From the NCBI RefSeq assembly GCF_003574395.1, contig NZ_QMJY01000013.1:186001-250000 (forward strand): a stretch of 64,000 bases of DNA, read 5' to 3'. Source of the stretch: Tabrizicola thermarum (GTDB taxonomy: Bacteria; Pseudomonadota; Alphaproteobacteria; Rhodobacterales; Rhodobacteraceae). A program made the position numbers and the translations under genes. Positions 1 through 10,902 of this stretch are shown here, piece by piece. The stretch's first letter is position 1. Each line of letters begins with the position of its first letter. The notes under the pieces were generated by a model. It was not told the DNA's origin. It saw only the letters and a list, made by a program, of their open reading frames with translations, and did no database searches.

Positions 1-2429
<2,429 letters not shown>

Positions 2430-2480
2430 TTATAGCGGCTTGGTGCGGCAATGTCACCCCTTGGCCACAAGATTTGGTGG

Positions 2481-3101
2481 TCAGAGGAAGGGGATGACCA
2501 GCCCGACGCCGATCAGCAGGATGCCCGAAGTGACGTTCAGCCGCCGCACGCTTTCCGGGCTCGACAACACCTGCCGCGCCCGGTCGAGGAACAGGGCCAG
2601 GCCAAGGTTTCCGACCATCGGGATGACCGCCGAGATTGCGATGATCGCGGCCATGTCGAGGGCGGTCAGGCGGTCGAGAGAGAAGAACCCCGGCAGCGCG
2701 CCCATGTAGAACAGGATCGCCTTCGGGTTGCCGATGACCGCCGCGACGCCGACCGAAAAGCCCGCCCACATGCCGGGACGGGTCAGGCGGCTTTCGGCAT
2801 TCAGCCTGGCGGCGGGCTTGCGGATCAGCATCACGCCCATGACCAGGAAGATCACCGCCGCGACCCAGCGCAGGACCTGCAGGAAATCGCCATAGGTGCT
2901 TTCGATCCAGGTCAGGCCCAGGATCGCGGCCAGGGGCCAGATCAGGTCTCCCAGCGCGACGCCCACGGCTAGAGGCCAGGCAGAGGCGAAGCCGCCTGAC
3001 AGCGCGCGGGTGGTCAGCGCGACCCAGACCGGACCGGGCACCGCCCAGAGGCCAGCCATGCCCAGCGCATAAAGAAAAAGCTGTTGGACAGAAACGCTCA
3101 T
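2481..3101 (-). CDS. LysE/RhtB-family amino-acid exporter
   Basis: A 206-residue integral membrane protein of the LysE/RhtB translocator family, which exports amino acids or small metabolites across the inner membrane. The length and N-terminal layout fit: a hydrophobic helix around residues 8-25 (QLFLYALGMAGLWAVPGP), the family-typical VPGPVWVALTTRALSGG segment, then several further hydrophobic helices including the C-terminal one (GILLIGVGLVIPFL). It lies 9 bp downstream of the GNAT gene and 81 bp upstream of gyrB on the same strand, so it is probably co-transcribed with the replication genes. The substrate cannot be told from sequence alone. Confidence 0.85.
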   Translation of the reverse strand: MSVSVQQLFLYALGMAGLWAVPGPVWVALTTRALSGGFASAWPLAVGVALGDLIWPLAAILGLTWIESTYGDFLQVLRWVAAVIFLVMGVMLIRKPAARLNAESRLTRPGMWAGFSVGVAAVIGNPKAILFYMGALPGFFSLDRLTALDMAAIIAISAVIPMVGNLGLALFLDRARQVLSSPESVRRLNVTSGILLIGVGLVIPFL

Positions 3102-3110
3102 CCGGCAGGC

Positions 3111-3641
3111 TTAGAACAGCCCGCCAAGAAGGTCGAGGGGCCTGGTTCCGTCCCATGGCTTTCCCGTCAAGGCAAGCACTTGCAGGTGATCGCTTGCCTC
3201 GGAGACGCACAGCGCCCGCGTGCGCGCTCCGGTCAGGTCAAGATAGGTCAGCGGATTGGCGGCCGGGCGAAAACCGGCTGCGGCGTAAAGTTTCGCGGTC
3301 CCGAACAGCAGCGCGAAACCTGCCGGGGAGGTCCGGGTGACAGAAAGGGCCGCTTGCAGAAGCGCGGCGGCGTGACCCTGCCCCCGGTGCGCGGGGTCGG
3401 TGGCCACGTCGGCAATTCCGGCAATGGTCAGCAGGTCGTCTCCCAGCCGGACGGCGCGCAGCTGAACCGCAAGATGGGCGACAATCGCGTCGTCGTGCCG
3501 GACGACATGGCGCCAGGAATGACGGGTCTGGAAAAAGCTGCGGCCACCGAAATCGGTGCGGAAGCAGCGTGCCAGAAGATCCGCGATCGCCCGACCCTCG
3601 GCATTTGTGAGCAGATGTTCGGGAATAAGGTCAGCGGTCAT
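3111..3641 (-). CDS. GNAT-family N-acetyltransferase
   Basis: A 176-residue protein of the GNAT superfamily, which transfers an acetyl group from acetyl-CoA to an amine. The acetyl-CoA pyrophosphate-binding motif is visible as VATDPAHRGQGHAAALLQAA around residues 97-116, followed by a typical last strand-loop (LFGTAKLYAAAGFRPA). Its ATG overlaps the recF stop by 4 bp (ATGA), so it is translationally coupled to recF. The substrate is unknown. Its position in the recF operon is a matter of neighbourhood and does not prove a role in replication. Confidence 0.8.
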   Translation of the reverse strand: MTADLIPEHLLTNAEGRAIADLLARCFRTDFGGRSFFQTRHSWRHVVRHDDAIVAHLAVQLRAVRLGDDLLTIAGIADVATDPAHRGQGHAAALLQAALSVTRTSPAGFALLFGTAKLYAAAGFRPAANPLTYLDLTGARTRALCVSEASDHLQVLALTGKPWDGTRPLDLLGGLF

Positions 3642-4729
3642 CCTGCCACCTGCGAGGTGCCGTCCCGTTCGGTGATCTTCACAGTCCGGCCCCGGTCGCC
3701 CAGGGCGATGAACAGATCGGCCTCGGTGCCGGTCATAAGAGCCTGGGCATCCAGCGCGCAGAGTTCGTCGTAAAGCGCCGCGCGACGGTGTTCGTCAAGA
3801 TGCGCGGCAACCTCGTCAAGAAGAAGGATCGGCGCGCGGCCGAGGTCCTGTCGCAGCGCACGGGCATTGGCAAGGATCAGACTGATGAGGAGCGCCTTCT
3901 GTTCGCCGGTGGAACATTGGTCGGCGGGTATGTCCTTGGCCGCATAGCGGGCCGAGAGATCGGCGCGATGCGGGCCGACCAGGGTGCGCCCGGCAGCGAT
4001 GTCGCGGCGGCGGCCCTCGGCCAGGGCCAGGGCAAGGTCCTGCGGCTCGTCGGTCCCCTCCGGGCCGGTCAGCGTGAGGTCGGCCGAGGGGAAGGCGCTG
4101 GCGGGATCGGCAGCGGCGGCAATGCGCGCGATGGCGGCGCGGCGGTTGCGGGTGACATGCCCGCCGGCCTCGGCCATCTGCGATTCCAGCGCAGCGTACC
4201 AATGCGCATCGGTCACCTGATCCTTGATAAGCCGGTTCCGGTCCCGCATCGCCTTGTCGTATATGAGCGTTTGTTCGGCATGGTCGGGGAAGAATGACAA
4301 AGTCATCCGATCCAGGAACCTGCGGCGGCCTTCGGCGGCTTCGATCCACAGCCGGTCCATTGCGGGCACCAACCAGAGTACGCGCAGGATACGTCCCAGA
4401 CTCGCCTGCGTGGCGGCCTTGCCGTCGATGCGCACCTGCCGAGGCTCTCCGGGTTCGGCCCAGGTCTCGACGTCATGCGCTGCGGAAAGGCCGTGGACCG
4501 TTGCGGCAATCTTCCAGCCCAGGCCGTCAGGTTTGCGGGCCAGATCCTCGGCGGCGGCGCGACGCAGGCCCCGACCGGGGGACAAGAGCGAGACGGCTTC
4601 CAGGATGTTCGTCTTGCCGGCCCCATTGGGACCGACGATGGCGACCGGGCGCCCGTCAAAGGCCAGCCGCGTGGCCCGGTGGCTGCGGAAATGCGCGAGC
4701 GTCAGGGTTTCGATCGCCAGACCGCCCAC
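3638..4729 (-). CDS. recF: DNA replication/repair protein RecF
   Basis: RecF is an SMC/ABC-like ATPase that loads RecA at gaps together with RecO and RecR. The 363-residue length is normal. Walker A GPNGAGKT is at residues 33-40, the ABC signature is in CSTGEQKALLISL near residue 270, and Walker B is PILLLDEVAAHLD. The start is a GTG at 4727-4729 with a good SD (AAGGGAAA) seven bases upstream. It lies 28 bp after dnaN and overlaps the GNAT gene by 4 bp, the classical dnaA-dnaN-recF order. Confidence 0.96.
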   Translation of the reverse strand: MGGLAIETLTLAHFRSHRATRLAFDGRPVAIVGPNGAGKTNILEAVSLLSPGRGLRRAAAEDLARKPDGLGWKIAATVHGLSAAHDVETWAEPGEPRQVRIDGKAATQASLGRILRVLWLVPAMDRLWIEAAEGRRRFLDRMTLSFFPDHAEQTLIYDKAMRDRNRLIKDQVTDAHWYAALESQMAEAGGHVTRNRRAAIARIAAAADPASAFPSADLTLTGPEGTDEPQDLALALAEGRRRDIAAGRTLVGPHRADLSARYAAKDIPADQCSTGEQKALLISLILANARALRQDLGRAPILLLDEVAAHLDEHRRAALYDELCALDAQALMTGTEADLFIALGDRGRTVKITERDGTSQVAG

Positions 4730-4757
4730 CGGATTTCCCTTTCAGTGCAAAGGGATG

Positions 4758-5876
4758 TCAGACCCGCATCGGCATGACGACATAGACCGCGGACGTGTCG
4801 TTGCCTTCGCGCATCAGGGTCGGATCGGCGGCAGAATTGAACAGGAAGACGGCGTTCTCACGGTCGACCTGGCTGGCGATCTCCAGCAGGTATTTCGCGT
4901 TGAAGCCGATCTCCAGCCGGTCGTCGCCGTAGGCCACGGCCAGTTCCTCCTCGGCGGCACCAGAATCGGGCGAGTTGACGGACAGGATCAGCCGGTCTTC
5001 CTCAAGCGACAGCTTCACCGCGCGCGAGCGTTCCGAGGACACGGTGGCCACGCGGTCGACCGCCTTGGCGAATTCGCTCGCATCGACCTCCAGCTTGCGG
5101 GTGTTGCCGGTGGGGATGACGCGGGTGTAGTCGGGGAAGGTCCCGTCGATGACCTTCGACGTCAGGGTGATGGCCGGGGTCGCAAAGCGAACCTTCGTTT
5201 CGGAAACCGAGACGGCGATGGTGGCATCGTCGTCATCCAGCAGTTTGCGCAGCTCTCCCACCGTCTTGCGCGGCACGATCACGCCAGGCATCCCCTCGGC
5301 GCCTTCGGGCAGGGGCGCGTCGATGCGGGCCAGACGATGGCCGTCGGTCGCCACACAGCGCAGCACCCGGCCGCCCTCGCCCTGCGCCACGTGCATGTAG
5401 ACGCCGTTCAGGTAATAGCGCGTCTCTTCGGTGGAGATCGCGAATTTCGCCTTGTCGAACAGCCGCCGCAGCACCGGCGCGGGGGCCGAGAAATTCGACG
5501 AATATTCCGACGAGGCCATCACCGGAAAGTCCTCTTTCGGCAGCGTCGCCAGGCTGAAGGTCGACCGGCCCGCAGTGATGGTCAGGCGGCCCGCAGCGGC
5601 GTCCTCGGACAGGTTGACCAGCGCGCCATCAGGCAGCTTGCGCACGATCTCGTGCAGCATCACCGCCGAGACGGTCGTGGCCCCGGCGCGTTCGACCATG
5701 GCGGGGGCGCGGTCCACAACCTCGATGTCCAGATCGGTCGCGCGGAAGGAAACCTGCGACCCTTCGGCCTCGATCAGCACGTTGGCAAGGATCGGGATCG
5801 TGTTGCGGCGTTCGACCACCGACTGCGCCTGCGCCAGCGCCTTCAGAAGCGTCGCGCGTTCGATCGAGAGTTTCAT
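4758..5876 (-). CDS. dnaN: DNA polymerase III sliding clamp (beta subunit)
   Basis: This is the beta clamp, a homodimeric ring that tethers DNA polymerase III to DNA. The protein is 372 residues, the usual length, with three repeated clamp folds. It opens MKLSIERATLLKALAQAQSV and ends with the conserved clamp tail AVYVVMPMRV. A GGGGGAAG SD precedes the ATG. It sits between dnaA (117 bp away) and recF. Confidence 0.98.
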   Translation of the reverse strand: MKLSIERATLLKALAQAQSVVERRNTIPILANVLIEAEGSQVSFRATDLDIEVVDRAPAMVERAGATTVSAVMLHEIVRKLPDGALVNLSEDAAAGRLTITAGRSTFSLATLPKEDFPVMASSEYSSNFSAPAPVLRRLFDKAKFAISTEETRYYLNGVYMHVAQGEGGRVLRCVATDGHRLARIDAPLPEGAEGMPGVIVPRKTVGELRKLLDDDDATIAVSVSETKVRFATPAITLTSKVIDGTFPDYTRVIPTGNTRKLEVDASEFAKAVDRVATVSSERSRAVKLSLEEDRLILSVNSPDSGAAEEELAVAYGDDRLEIGFNAKYLLEIASQVDRENAVFLFNSAADPTLMREGNDTSAVYVVMPMRV

Positions 5877-5966
5877 CTGGCTTCCCCCTGCCGACCCGTT
5901 GAAGGGACGACGAATTTATCCGGTTTCCACCGGCTCGCAAGTGTTGATGGGACTGTGCGGAGGTTT

Positions 5967-5990
5967 CCGGGGGCCGTCAAGGCCGCCCGG
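5967..5990 (-). other. GC-rich hairpin between dnaA and dnaN
   Basis: Immediately 3' of the dnaA stop codon is a nine-pair GC stem with one bulged base and a GTCAA loop. No U-tract follows on the minus strand, so it is not a standard intrinsic terminator. It may attenuate dnaA-to-dnaN read-through or stabilise the dnaA 3' end. The fold was done by eye. Confidence 0.35.
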
Positions 5991-5993
5991 AGG

Positions 5994-7373
5994 TCAACCC
6001 TGAAGCAAGCGGCGCAGAAGCTGCAGATCGTCGGCCAGCTGGCTGTCGGTCAGCATCAGTTCCTCGATCTTGCGCACGCCGTGCATGATCGTCGTGTGGT
6101 CGCGCCCCCCGAAACGGCGGCCGATTTCCGGCAGGGAGCGCGGGGTCAGCTGCTTGGCCAGATACATCGCCACCTGCCGAGGCCGGGCGATGGTGCGCAG
6201 CCGTTTCGGGCCGATCATGTCGGACAGGCGGATGTTGTAATGTTCCGCCACCTTGCGCTGGATTTCCTCGATGGTCAGCTTGCGGTCGGACGAACGCAGG
6301 ATGTCGGCCAGGCAGTCCTGTGCCAGGTCCAGCGTGATCTCGCGCCCGACCAGCGAGGCAAAGGCGAACAGCCGCGTCAGCGCGCCTTCCAGCACACGGA
6401 CGTTGGTCGTGATGCGATGGGCCAGGAATTCCAGCACGCCATCGGCCAGCACCAGCCCGCGATACTGGCTACGGTAGAATTCGACCTTCTGTTGCAGGAT
6501 ACCCAGCCGCAGTTCGTAATCGGTCGGATGCAGGTCGACGACCAGCCCGCATTGCAGACGCGACTTGATGCGGTCTTCCAGATCCTTGATCTCGCCGGGG
6601 GCGCGGTCGGCGGAAATCACGATCTGCTTGTTTGCATCCACCAGGGCGTTGAAGGTGTGGAAGAATTCCTCCTGCGTCGAATCCTTGCCGGCGATGAACT
6701 GGACGTCATCGACCATCAGCACGTCGACAGAGCGGAAAAGCTCCTTGAAATCCATCACCTGCCGGTCGCGCAGGGCCTGCACGAAGCGGTACATGAACTG
6801 TTCGGCCGACAGATACAGCACGCGCAATTCCGGGCGGCGGGCCTGCAGGTCATGGGCGATGGCATGCATCAGGTGCGTCTTGCCGAGGCCGACGCCGCCA
6901 TAGAGGAACAGCGGGTTGAAGGTGACCGGCCCGCCCTCGGCCACCCGGCGGGCGGCGGCATGGGCCAGCTCGTTCGGCTTGCCGACCACGAAGGTATCGA
7001 AGGTAAAGCGCGCATCCAGCGGCGCGCCGGGCAGCTCTTCCTCGGACACCCGGGCACGGACCGGACGTGCGGCAGATTTCGCCGTCTGCGGAAGCGCCGC
7101 GACGGGGGCGGCGGAGCCAACGGCGAATTCGAGGCGGTCGACCGGCTCTCCGGCGCTGGACAGCTGGGTGCGGATATGGTCGCCGTAATTGCGTTGGACC
7201 CAGTCGCCGAAGAAGGTCGTCGGCACTTCGAACCTGGCCACGCCGTTTTTCAGCTGCGACAGCTTCAGCGGCTCGATCCAGGTGGCATAGTTGTGCCGAC
7301 CAACCCGCTTGATCAACTCCTCCCGCACCTGCCCCCAGGTTTCATTCGTCATTCGCAAACCTGCCACTTCCAT
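5994..7373 (-). CDS. dnaA: Chromosomal replication initiator DnaA
   Basis: DnaA is the AAA+ initiator that binds DnaA boxes and melts oriC. Domain I (WGQVREELIKRVGRHNYATWIEPL) is at residues 12-36. Walker A GGVGLGKTH is at 159-168, Walker B VLMVDDVQF near 220, and the domain IV DnaA-box signature (GGRDHTTIMHGVRKI) is near 425-440. Total length is 459 residues. The first ATG (7371-7373) gives MEVAGLRMTN; an internal ATG at 7350-7352 gives MTNETWGQ, which aligns better with the usual N-terminus of relatives. Neither has a strong SD, so the start is uncertain by seven codons. It is the first gene of the minus-strand replication cluster. Confidence 0.97.
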   Translation of the reverse strand: MEVAGLRMTNETWGQVREELIKRVGRHNYATWIEPLKLSQLKNGVARFEVPTTFFGDWVQRNYGDHIRTQLSSAGEPVDRLEFAVGSAAPVAALPQTAKSAARPVRARVSEEELPGAPLDARFTFDTFVVGKPNELAHAAARRVAEGGPVTFNPLFLYGGVGLGKTHLMHAIAHDLQARRPELRVLYLSAEQFMYRFVQALRDRQVMDFKELFRSVDVLMVDDVQFIAGKDSTQEEFFHTFNALVDANKQIVISADRAPGEIKDLEDRIKSRLQCGLVVDLHPTDYELRLGILQQKVEFYRSQYRGLVLADGVLEFLAHRITTNVRVLEGALTRLFAFASLVGREITLDLAQDCLADILRSSDRKLTIEEIQRKVAEHYNIRLSDMIGPKRLRTIARPRQVAMYLAKQLTPRSLPEIGRRFGGRDHTTIMHGVRKIEELMLTDSQLADDLQLLRRLLQG

Positions 7374-7803
7374 GAACCCCGAGCCAAAGGCCCCGATCCT
7401 GCCCCGTTTCTTTTGAGCGAGTCAGTCCGACCAAGCCGCCAGCAAGCCCCGGACGGGCCGCAGCACAACGGTTTGACAGGGGGACGGAACAACGCAGGCA
7501 GCCTGCCGGATGTTCGGCGGCCACAGCGCAAGCAATGGGATGGCTTGAATGCCATCTCCAATCCATTGATCACAAACGAAAAACTCGGATTTCAGCGCAT
7601 AGGCGCGCCTTGTCCGTGCAGCAGCTTTTCGTTTGCGACCCGTTCATGTCCCCCAAGACGAAGTGAATCGCAGGGTCACGCTAGCAAGCCCGTCGCGGGC
7701 TCTGCAACCGAACAACGCGCTTGACAGGGATTCCCCAAAACCGAATCCGAAGGCTCTGGCAAATCGGCAACGGAGCGTCGGAAAGCCCGGTTCGGACGCT
7801 GCC
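7374..7803. other. dnaA 5' intergenic region with inverted repeats
   Basis: This stretch between the dnaA start and the rpsT terminator (7804-7838) has no convincing gene. It contains a perfect 10-bp inverted repeat, CAAACGAAAA at 7573-7582 and TTTTCGTTTG at 7626-7635, separated by 43 bp. A small hairpin, AGCCCG-tcg-CGGGCT, lies at 7687-7701. The dnaA promoter must lie here on the minus strand, but I cannot place it. I looked for DnaA boxes (TTATCCACA-like) on both strands and saw none, so there is no support for calling it oriC. Confidence 0.5.
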
Positions 7804-7838
7804 AAAGACAAAGGGGCGCGCCCGTTCAGGCACGCCCC
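7804..7838 (-). terminator. Intrinsic terminator of rpsT
   Basis: On the minus strand, GGGGCGTGCC (7838-7829) pairs with GGCGCGCCCC (7822-7813) across a six-base loop, with a single G-U wobble. The stem is followed by TTTGTCTTT. It is 56 bp downstream of the rpsT stop. Confidence 0.85.
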
Positions 7839-7893
7839 TGGTGTTTCGAAGTGTTCCGGAATCGGCCCGGCAGCGCAGCGGGACCGGGGTCGA

Positions 7894-8169
7894 TCAAGCC
7901 TTGGTGGTGGCGACGGCCTTCACGCGCGCGGCGAGGCGCGACATCTTGCGGGCCACGGTGTTCTTGTGCAGCACGCCCTTGGTCACGCCGCGGGCGAGTT
8001 CCGGCTGGGCGGCCTTCAGCGCGGCCTGGGCGGCGTCGGGATTGCCCGAGGCGATGGCTTCCTCGACCTTGCGCAGGAAGGTGCGGATGCGCGAGCGGCG
8101 TGCCTTGTTGATGGCGTAGCGGGCCTCGGACTGGCGGGCGCGTTTCTTGGACTGTTCAGTGTTTGCCAT
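7894..8169 (-). CDS. rpsT: 30S ribosomal protein S20
   Basis: S20 is a primary 16S rRNA-binding protein of the small ribosomal subunit. The 91-residue, lysine/arginine-rich helical sequence starts [20 protein letters not shown] and contains the typical [20 protein letters not shown] stretch near residues 61-80. It is monocistronic, with its own intrinsic terminator at 7804-7838 and the enoyl-CoA hydratase gene upstream on the same strand, separated by 214 bp. Position upstream of dnaA is common in alphaproteobacteria. Confidence 0.97.
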   Translation of the reverse strand: MANTEQSKKRARQSEARYAINKARRSRIRTFLRKVEEAIASGNPDAAQAALKAAQPELARGVTKGVLHKNTVARKMSRLAARVKAVATTKA

Positions 8170-8313
8170 GCTTGGCTTCCTTGCGGTCTGTCGGTTTCAT
8201 TTCTGTCGCACGAAAGACCAGAAGGCACCGTCCCGAAGGGATGGATCTGATTCTTGCCTAAGCGGGCCCACGCGCATGTGGGGCGGCGTATAGGCGAAGT
8301 CGAGGGGAATGGA

Positions 8314-8376
8314 AAGCCCCCGCTCGTCGATGACGTCGTCACTCCTCGCTGGCGCACCGACGAGAAGCCGGGGGCG
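8314..8376 (-). terminator. Large hairpin 3' of the enoyl-CoA hydratase gene
   Basis: Two arms flank this stretch, GCCCCCG...CTCGTCG on the left and CGACGAG...CCGGGGGC on the right, and can form a long stem with a short asymmetric bulge. On the minus strand the stem is followed by a short CTTTCC. It starts 8 bp after the stop of the enoyl-CoA hydratase and probably separates that gene from rpsT. The pairing was judged by eye. Confidence 0.5.
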
Positions 8377-8383
8377 GCCCGGT

Positions 8384-9160
8384 CTAGCGGTCGCGGAACT
8401 GCGGCTGGCGTTTTTCCAGGAAGGCGGCCATGCCTTCCTTCTGGTCTTCGGTCGCGAACATCGCGTGGAACATGCGGCGTTCGAACAAGAGGCCCTCGGC
8501 CAGCGGCGTCTCTTGCGCGCGGTTCACGCATTCCTTGACCACCATCGCCGTCACCGCCGATTTCTCGACGATCTTCTGCGCGGCCTTCATCGCCTCTTCG
8601 ATCAGGGATTTCGCGGGCACGACCCGGCTGACCAGACCGCAACGCTCGGCCTCGGCGGCATCCATGAAGCGGCCGGTGAGGTGCATGTCCATCGACTTCG
8701 ACTTGCCCACCGCGCGGGTCAGGCGCTGGGTGCCGCCCATCCCGGCCACGATGCCGAGGTTGATCTCGGGCTGGCCGAACTTGGCGGTGTCGGCGGCGAT
8801 GATGAAATCGGCCAGCATCGCCAGCTCGCAGCCGCCGCCCAGGCAATAGCCGCCCACCGCCGCGATGATCGGCTTGCGGGCCTTGGCGATGATCGCCGCC
8901 TCGGGCCCGAACAGATCATCGAAATAGACGTCGATGAAGCTTTTCTCGGCCATCTCCTTCACGTCGGCCCCTGCGGCAAAGGCCTTGTCCGACCCGGTGA
9001 TGACGATGCAGCGCACGCGGTCGTTGGCTTCCGCCGCCGTCACCGCCGCCGCAAGCTCGCGCATCAGCGTCAGGTTCAGGGCATTCATGGCATCGGGGCG
9101 GTTCAGCCGGATCAGCGAGACATAGTCCTCGGTCTCGACGATCAGTGTTTCATAGGCCAT
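8384..9160 (-). CDS. Enoyl-CoA hydratase/isomerase family protein
   Basis: A crotonase-fold enzyme that most likely hydrates trans-2-enoyl-CoA to 3-hydroxyacyl-CoA in fatty-acid or amino-acid degradation. The protein is 258 residues. The oxyanion-hole and CoA-binding segment is [14 protein letters not shown] near residues 61-74. The region with both catalytic glutamates is [40 protein letters not shown], given here in pieces: [13 protein letters not shown], then GQPEINLG. An upstream in-frame ATG at 9175 exists, but the ATG at 9160 has a perfect AAGGAGG SD five bases upstream, which lies on top of that earlier ATG, so 9160 is the start. The gene is probably monocistronic. Confidence 0.9.
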   Translation of the reverse strand: MAYETLIVETEDYVSLIRLNRPDAMNALNLTLMRELAAAVTAAEANDRVRCIVITGSDKAFAAGADVKEMAEKSFIDVYFDDLFGPEAAIIAKARKPIIAAVGGYCLGGGCELAMLADFIIAADTAKFGQPEINLGIVAGMGGTQRLTRAVGKSKSMDMHLTGRFMDAAEAERCGLVSRVVPAKSLIEEAMKAAQKIVEKSAVTAMVVKECVNRAQETPLAEGLLFERRMFHAMFATEDQKEGMAAFLEKRQPQFRDR

Positions 9161-9220
9161 CGCGGCCTCCTTCATGGCAGACTGGAGGGGACTCCTAGCA
9201 CCAAACGGCGCATTGGCAAG

Positions 9221-10072
9221 TCAACTCTGACAGGCGGGGCACCAGAAGGACGACCGGCCCGACTGCACCGTGCGGGTGATCCGGCCGCCGCAGCCTGAGG
9301 TCTCGCAAGGCTCGCCTTCGCGGTCATAAACCTGAAAATGCTTGGAAAAATAGCCAAGCTCGCCATTGGTCTGCCGGAAGTCGCGCAGACTGGATCCGCC
9401 CGCCTCGATCGCCTCGGCCAGGACCTCGCGGATCACGGGGACAAGACCATGCACCTGCGCTTCCGCAAGGTCACCGGCCAGCCGCAGGGGGCTGATCCGC
9501 GCGCGATACAGCGTTTCGGCCACATAGATGTTGCCCAGCCCCGCCACGATCCGCTGGTCCAGAAGCGCGGCCTTGATCGTGGTCCGCCGCCCGCGCAGCC
9601 GCCCGGCAAGATAGGGTGCGTTGAAGTCGTTGCCGAAGGGTTCCGGCCCCAGGTCGCGCAGCAGCATGTGCTCTGCGGCGCGGTCCGTCTGCATCAGGTC
9701 CATCGCCCCGAAGCGGCGCGCATCGTTGAACGTCACCCGCGCCCCGCCAGCCATATGCAGCACCACATGGTCATGTTTCTGCGGCGCCGGGTGGTCGTGG
9801 TAGAACGCCCCCAGCTGCGCGCCAGACACCAGCATCCGCCCGGACATGCCCAGATGCACCAGAAGCGTCTCGCCACTGTCGAGATCGGCGAGCAGGTATT
9901 TCGACCGCCGCCGCAGGGCCGTCACCCTCTGCCCGGTCAGCCTTTCCGCCATCCGCGCCGGCAAGGGCCAGCGCAGATCGGGACGGTTGACCTCGGCGCG
10001 CGCGATGACTGCGCCCTCCATCACGGGCAGCAGGCCGCGGCGGACGGTTTCGACTTCGGGCAGTTCCGGCAT
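9221..10072 (-). CDS. mutM: Formamidopyrimidine-DNA glycosylase (Fpg)
   Basis: MutM/Fpg removes 8-oxoguanine and formamidopyrimidines from DNA and nicks the abasic site. The start is fixed by chemistry: the mature protein must begin with the catalytic proline, and [14 protein letters not shown] starts at 10072. The C-terminal zinc finger is intact ([18 protein letters not shown], then WCPACQS), with four cysteines. Length is 283 residues. It is divergent from ubiE across 83 bp, which must carry both promoters. Confidence 0.97.
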   Translation of the reverse strand: MPELPEVETVRRGLLPVMEGAVIARAEVNRPDLRWPLPARMAERLTGQRVTALRRRSKYLLADLDSGETLLVHLGMSGRMLVSGAQLGAFYHDHPAPQKHDHVVLHMAGGARVTFNDARRFGAMDLMQTDRAAEHMLLRDLGPEPFGNDFNAPYLAGRLRGRRTTIKAALLDQRIVAGLGNIYVAETLYRARISPLRLAGDLAEAQVHGLVPVIREVLAEAIEAGGSSLRDFRQTNGELGYFSKHFQVYDREGEPCETSGCGGRITRTVQSGRSSFWCPACQS

Positions 10073-10155
10073 TTCGGCTTTCGGACAGTTGGGCGCATTG
10101 CGGGCGCGCGGTGGCGCACTATAAGGAGGGGCTGGACCCAAGGATCGCAAGCCCG

Positions 10156-10902
10156 ATGAGCGAAGAAAAGACCACCCATTTCGGCTTTCAGGACGTGCCC
10201 GAGGCCGAAAAGGCCGGGCTGGTGCATGGCGTCTTTTCGCGGGTGGCGTCGAAATACGACATCATGAACGACGCGATGTCGCTGGGCATCCATCGGCTGT
10301 GGAAGGACGCGATGATGGACTGGCTGGCGCCCCGGCCCGGCCAGAGGCTCCTGGACGTGGCGGGCGGCACCGGCGACGTGGCCTTCCGCTTCCTGAAGCG
10401 CGCGCCGGGGGCCAGCGCGGTCGTCTGCGACATGACCGAGCCGATGCTGATCGAGGGGCGCAAGCGGGCCGAGGCGGAACGCCTGGCCGCCAGCCTCGAC
10501 TGGGTGGTGGGCGACGCGATGGCCCTGCCCTTCGCCGACAGCAGTTTCGACGTCTACACCATTTCGTTCGGCATCCGGAACGTGACCCGCATCCCGGACG
10601 CGCTGTCCGAGGCGTACCGGGTCCTGAAACCCGGCGGGCGGCTGATGGTGCTGGAGTTCAGCCAGATCCCGAACGACCTGATGCAGAAGGTCTATGACCT
10701 GTATTCCTTCAACGTGATCCCGGTCATGGGCCAGGTGATCGCGGGAGACCGGGCCTCTTACCAGTATCTCGTCGAATCGATCCGCCGCTTTCCGGATCAG
10801 GAGCGTTTCGCCGCCATGATCCGCGATGCGGGGTTCGAGCAGGTGAAATACCGCAACCTGACGATGGGCATCGCCGCGCTGCATTCGGGCTGGAAACTGT
10901 GA
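10156..10902 (+). CDS. ubiE: Demethylmenaquinone/2-methoxy-6-polyprenyl-1,4-benzoquinol methylase
   Basis: UbiE carries out the C-methylation step of ubiquinone synthesis, using SAM. The 248-residue protein starts [20 protein letters not shown]. The SAM-binding motif DVAGGTGD is at residues 67-74, and the family signatures [17 protein letters not shown] (34-50) and a GIRNVTR block near 139-145 are present. The chosen ATG matches family N-termini, although its SD is weak; the frame stays open for another 15 codons upstream. The stop overlaps the GTG start of ubiB (GTGA), giving a ubiE-ubiB operon. Confidence 0.96.
   Translation: MSEEKTTHFGFQDVPEAEKAGLVHGVFSRVASKYDIMNDAMSLGIHRLWKDAMMDWLAPRPGQRLLDVAGGTGDVAFRFLKRAPGASAVVCDMTEPMLIEGRKRAEAERLAASLDWVVGDAMALPFADSSFDVYTISFGIRNVTRIPDALSEAYRVLKPGGRLMVLEFSQIPNDLMQKVYDLYSFNVIPVMGQVIAGDRASYQYLVESIRRFPDQERFAAMIRDAGFEQVKYRNLTMGIAALHSGWKL

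Noticed and set aside
7342-7566. 74-codon minus-strand frames overlapping the dnaA start
   Set aside because: They overlap the dnaA N-terminus and promoter region, and their composition is not that of a known protein.
7719-7742. A TTGACA-like motif on the plus strand as a promoter
   Set aside because: No suitable -10 follows at 16-18 bp and no plus-strand gene starts downstream.
10073-10150. 26-codon N-terminal extension of mutM
   Set aside because: Fpg must begin with the catalytic proline after Met; the extension would block it and would run into the ubiE region.
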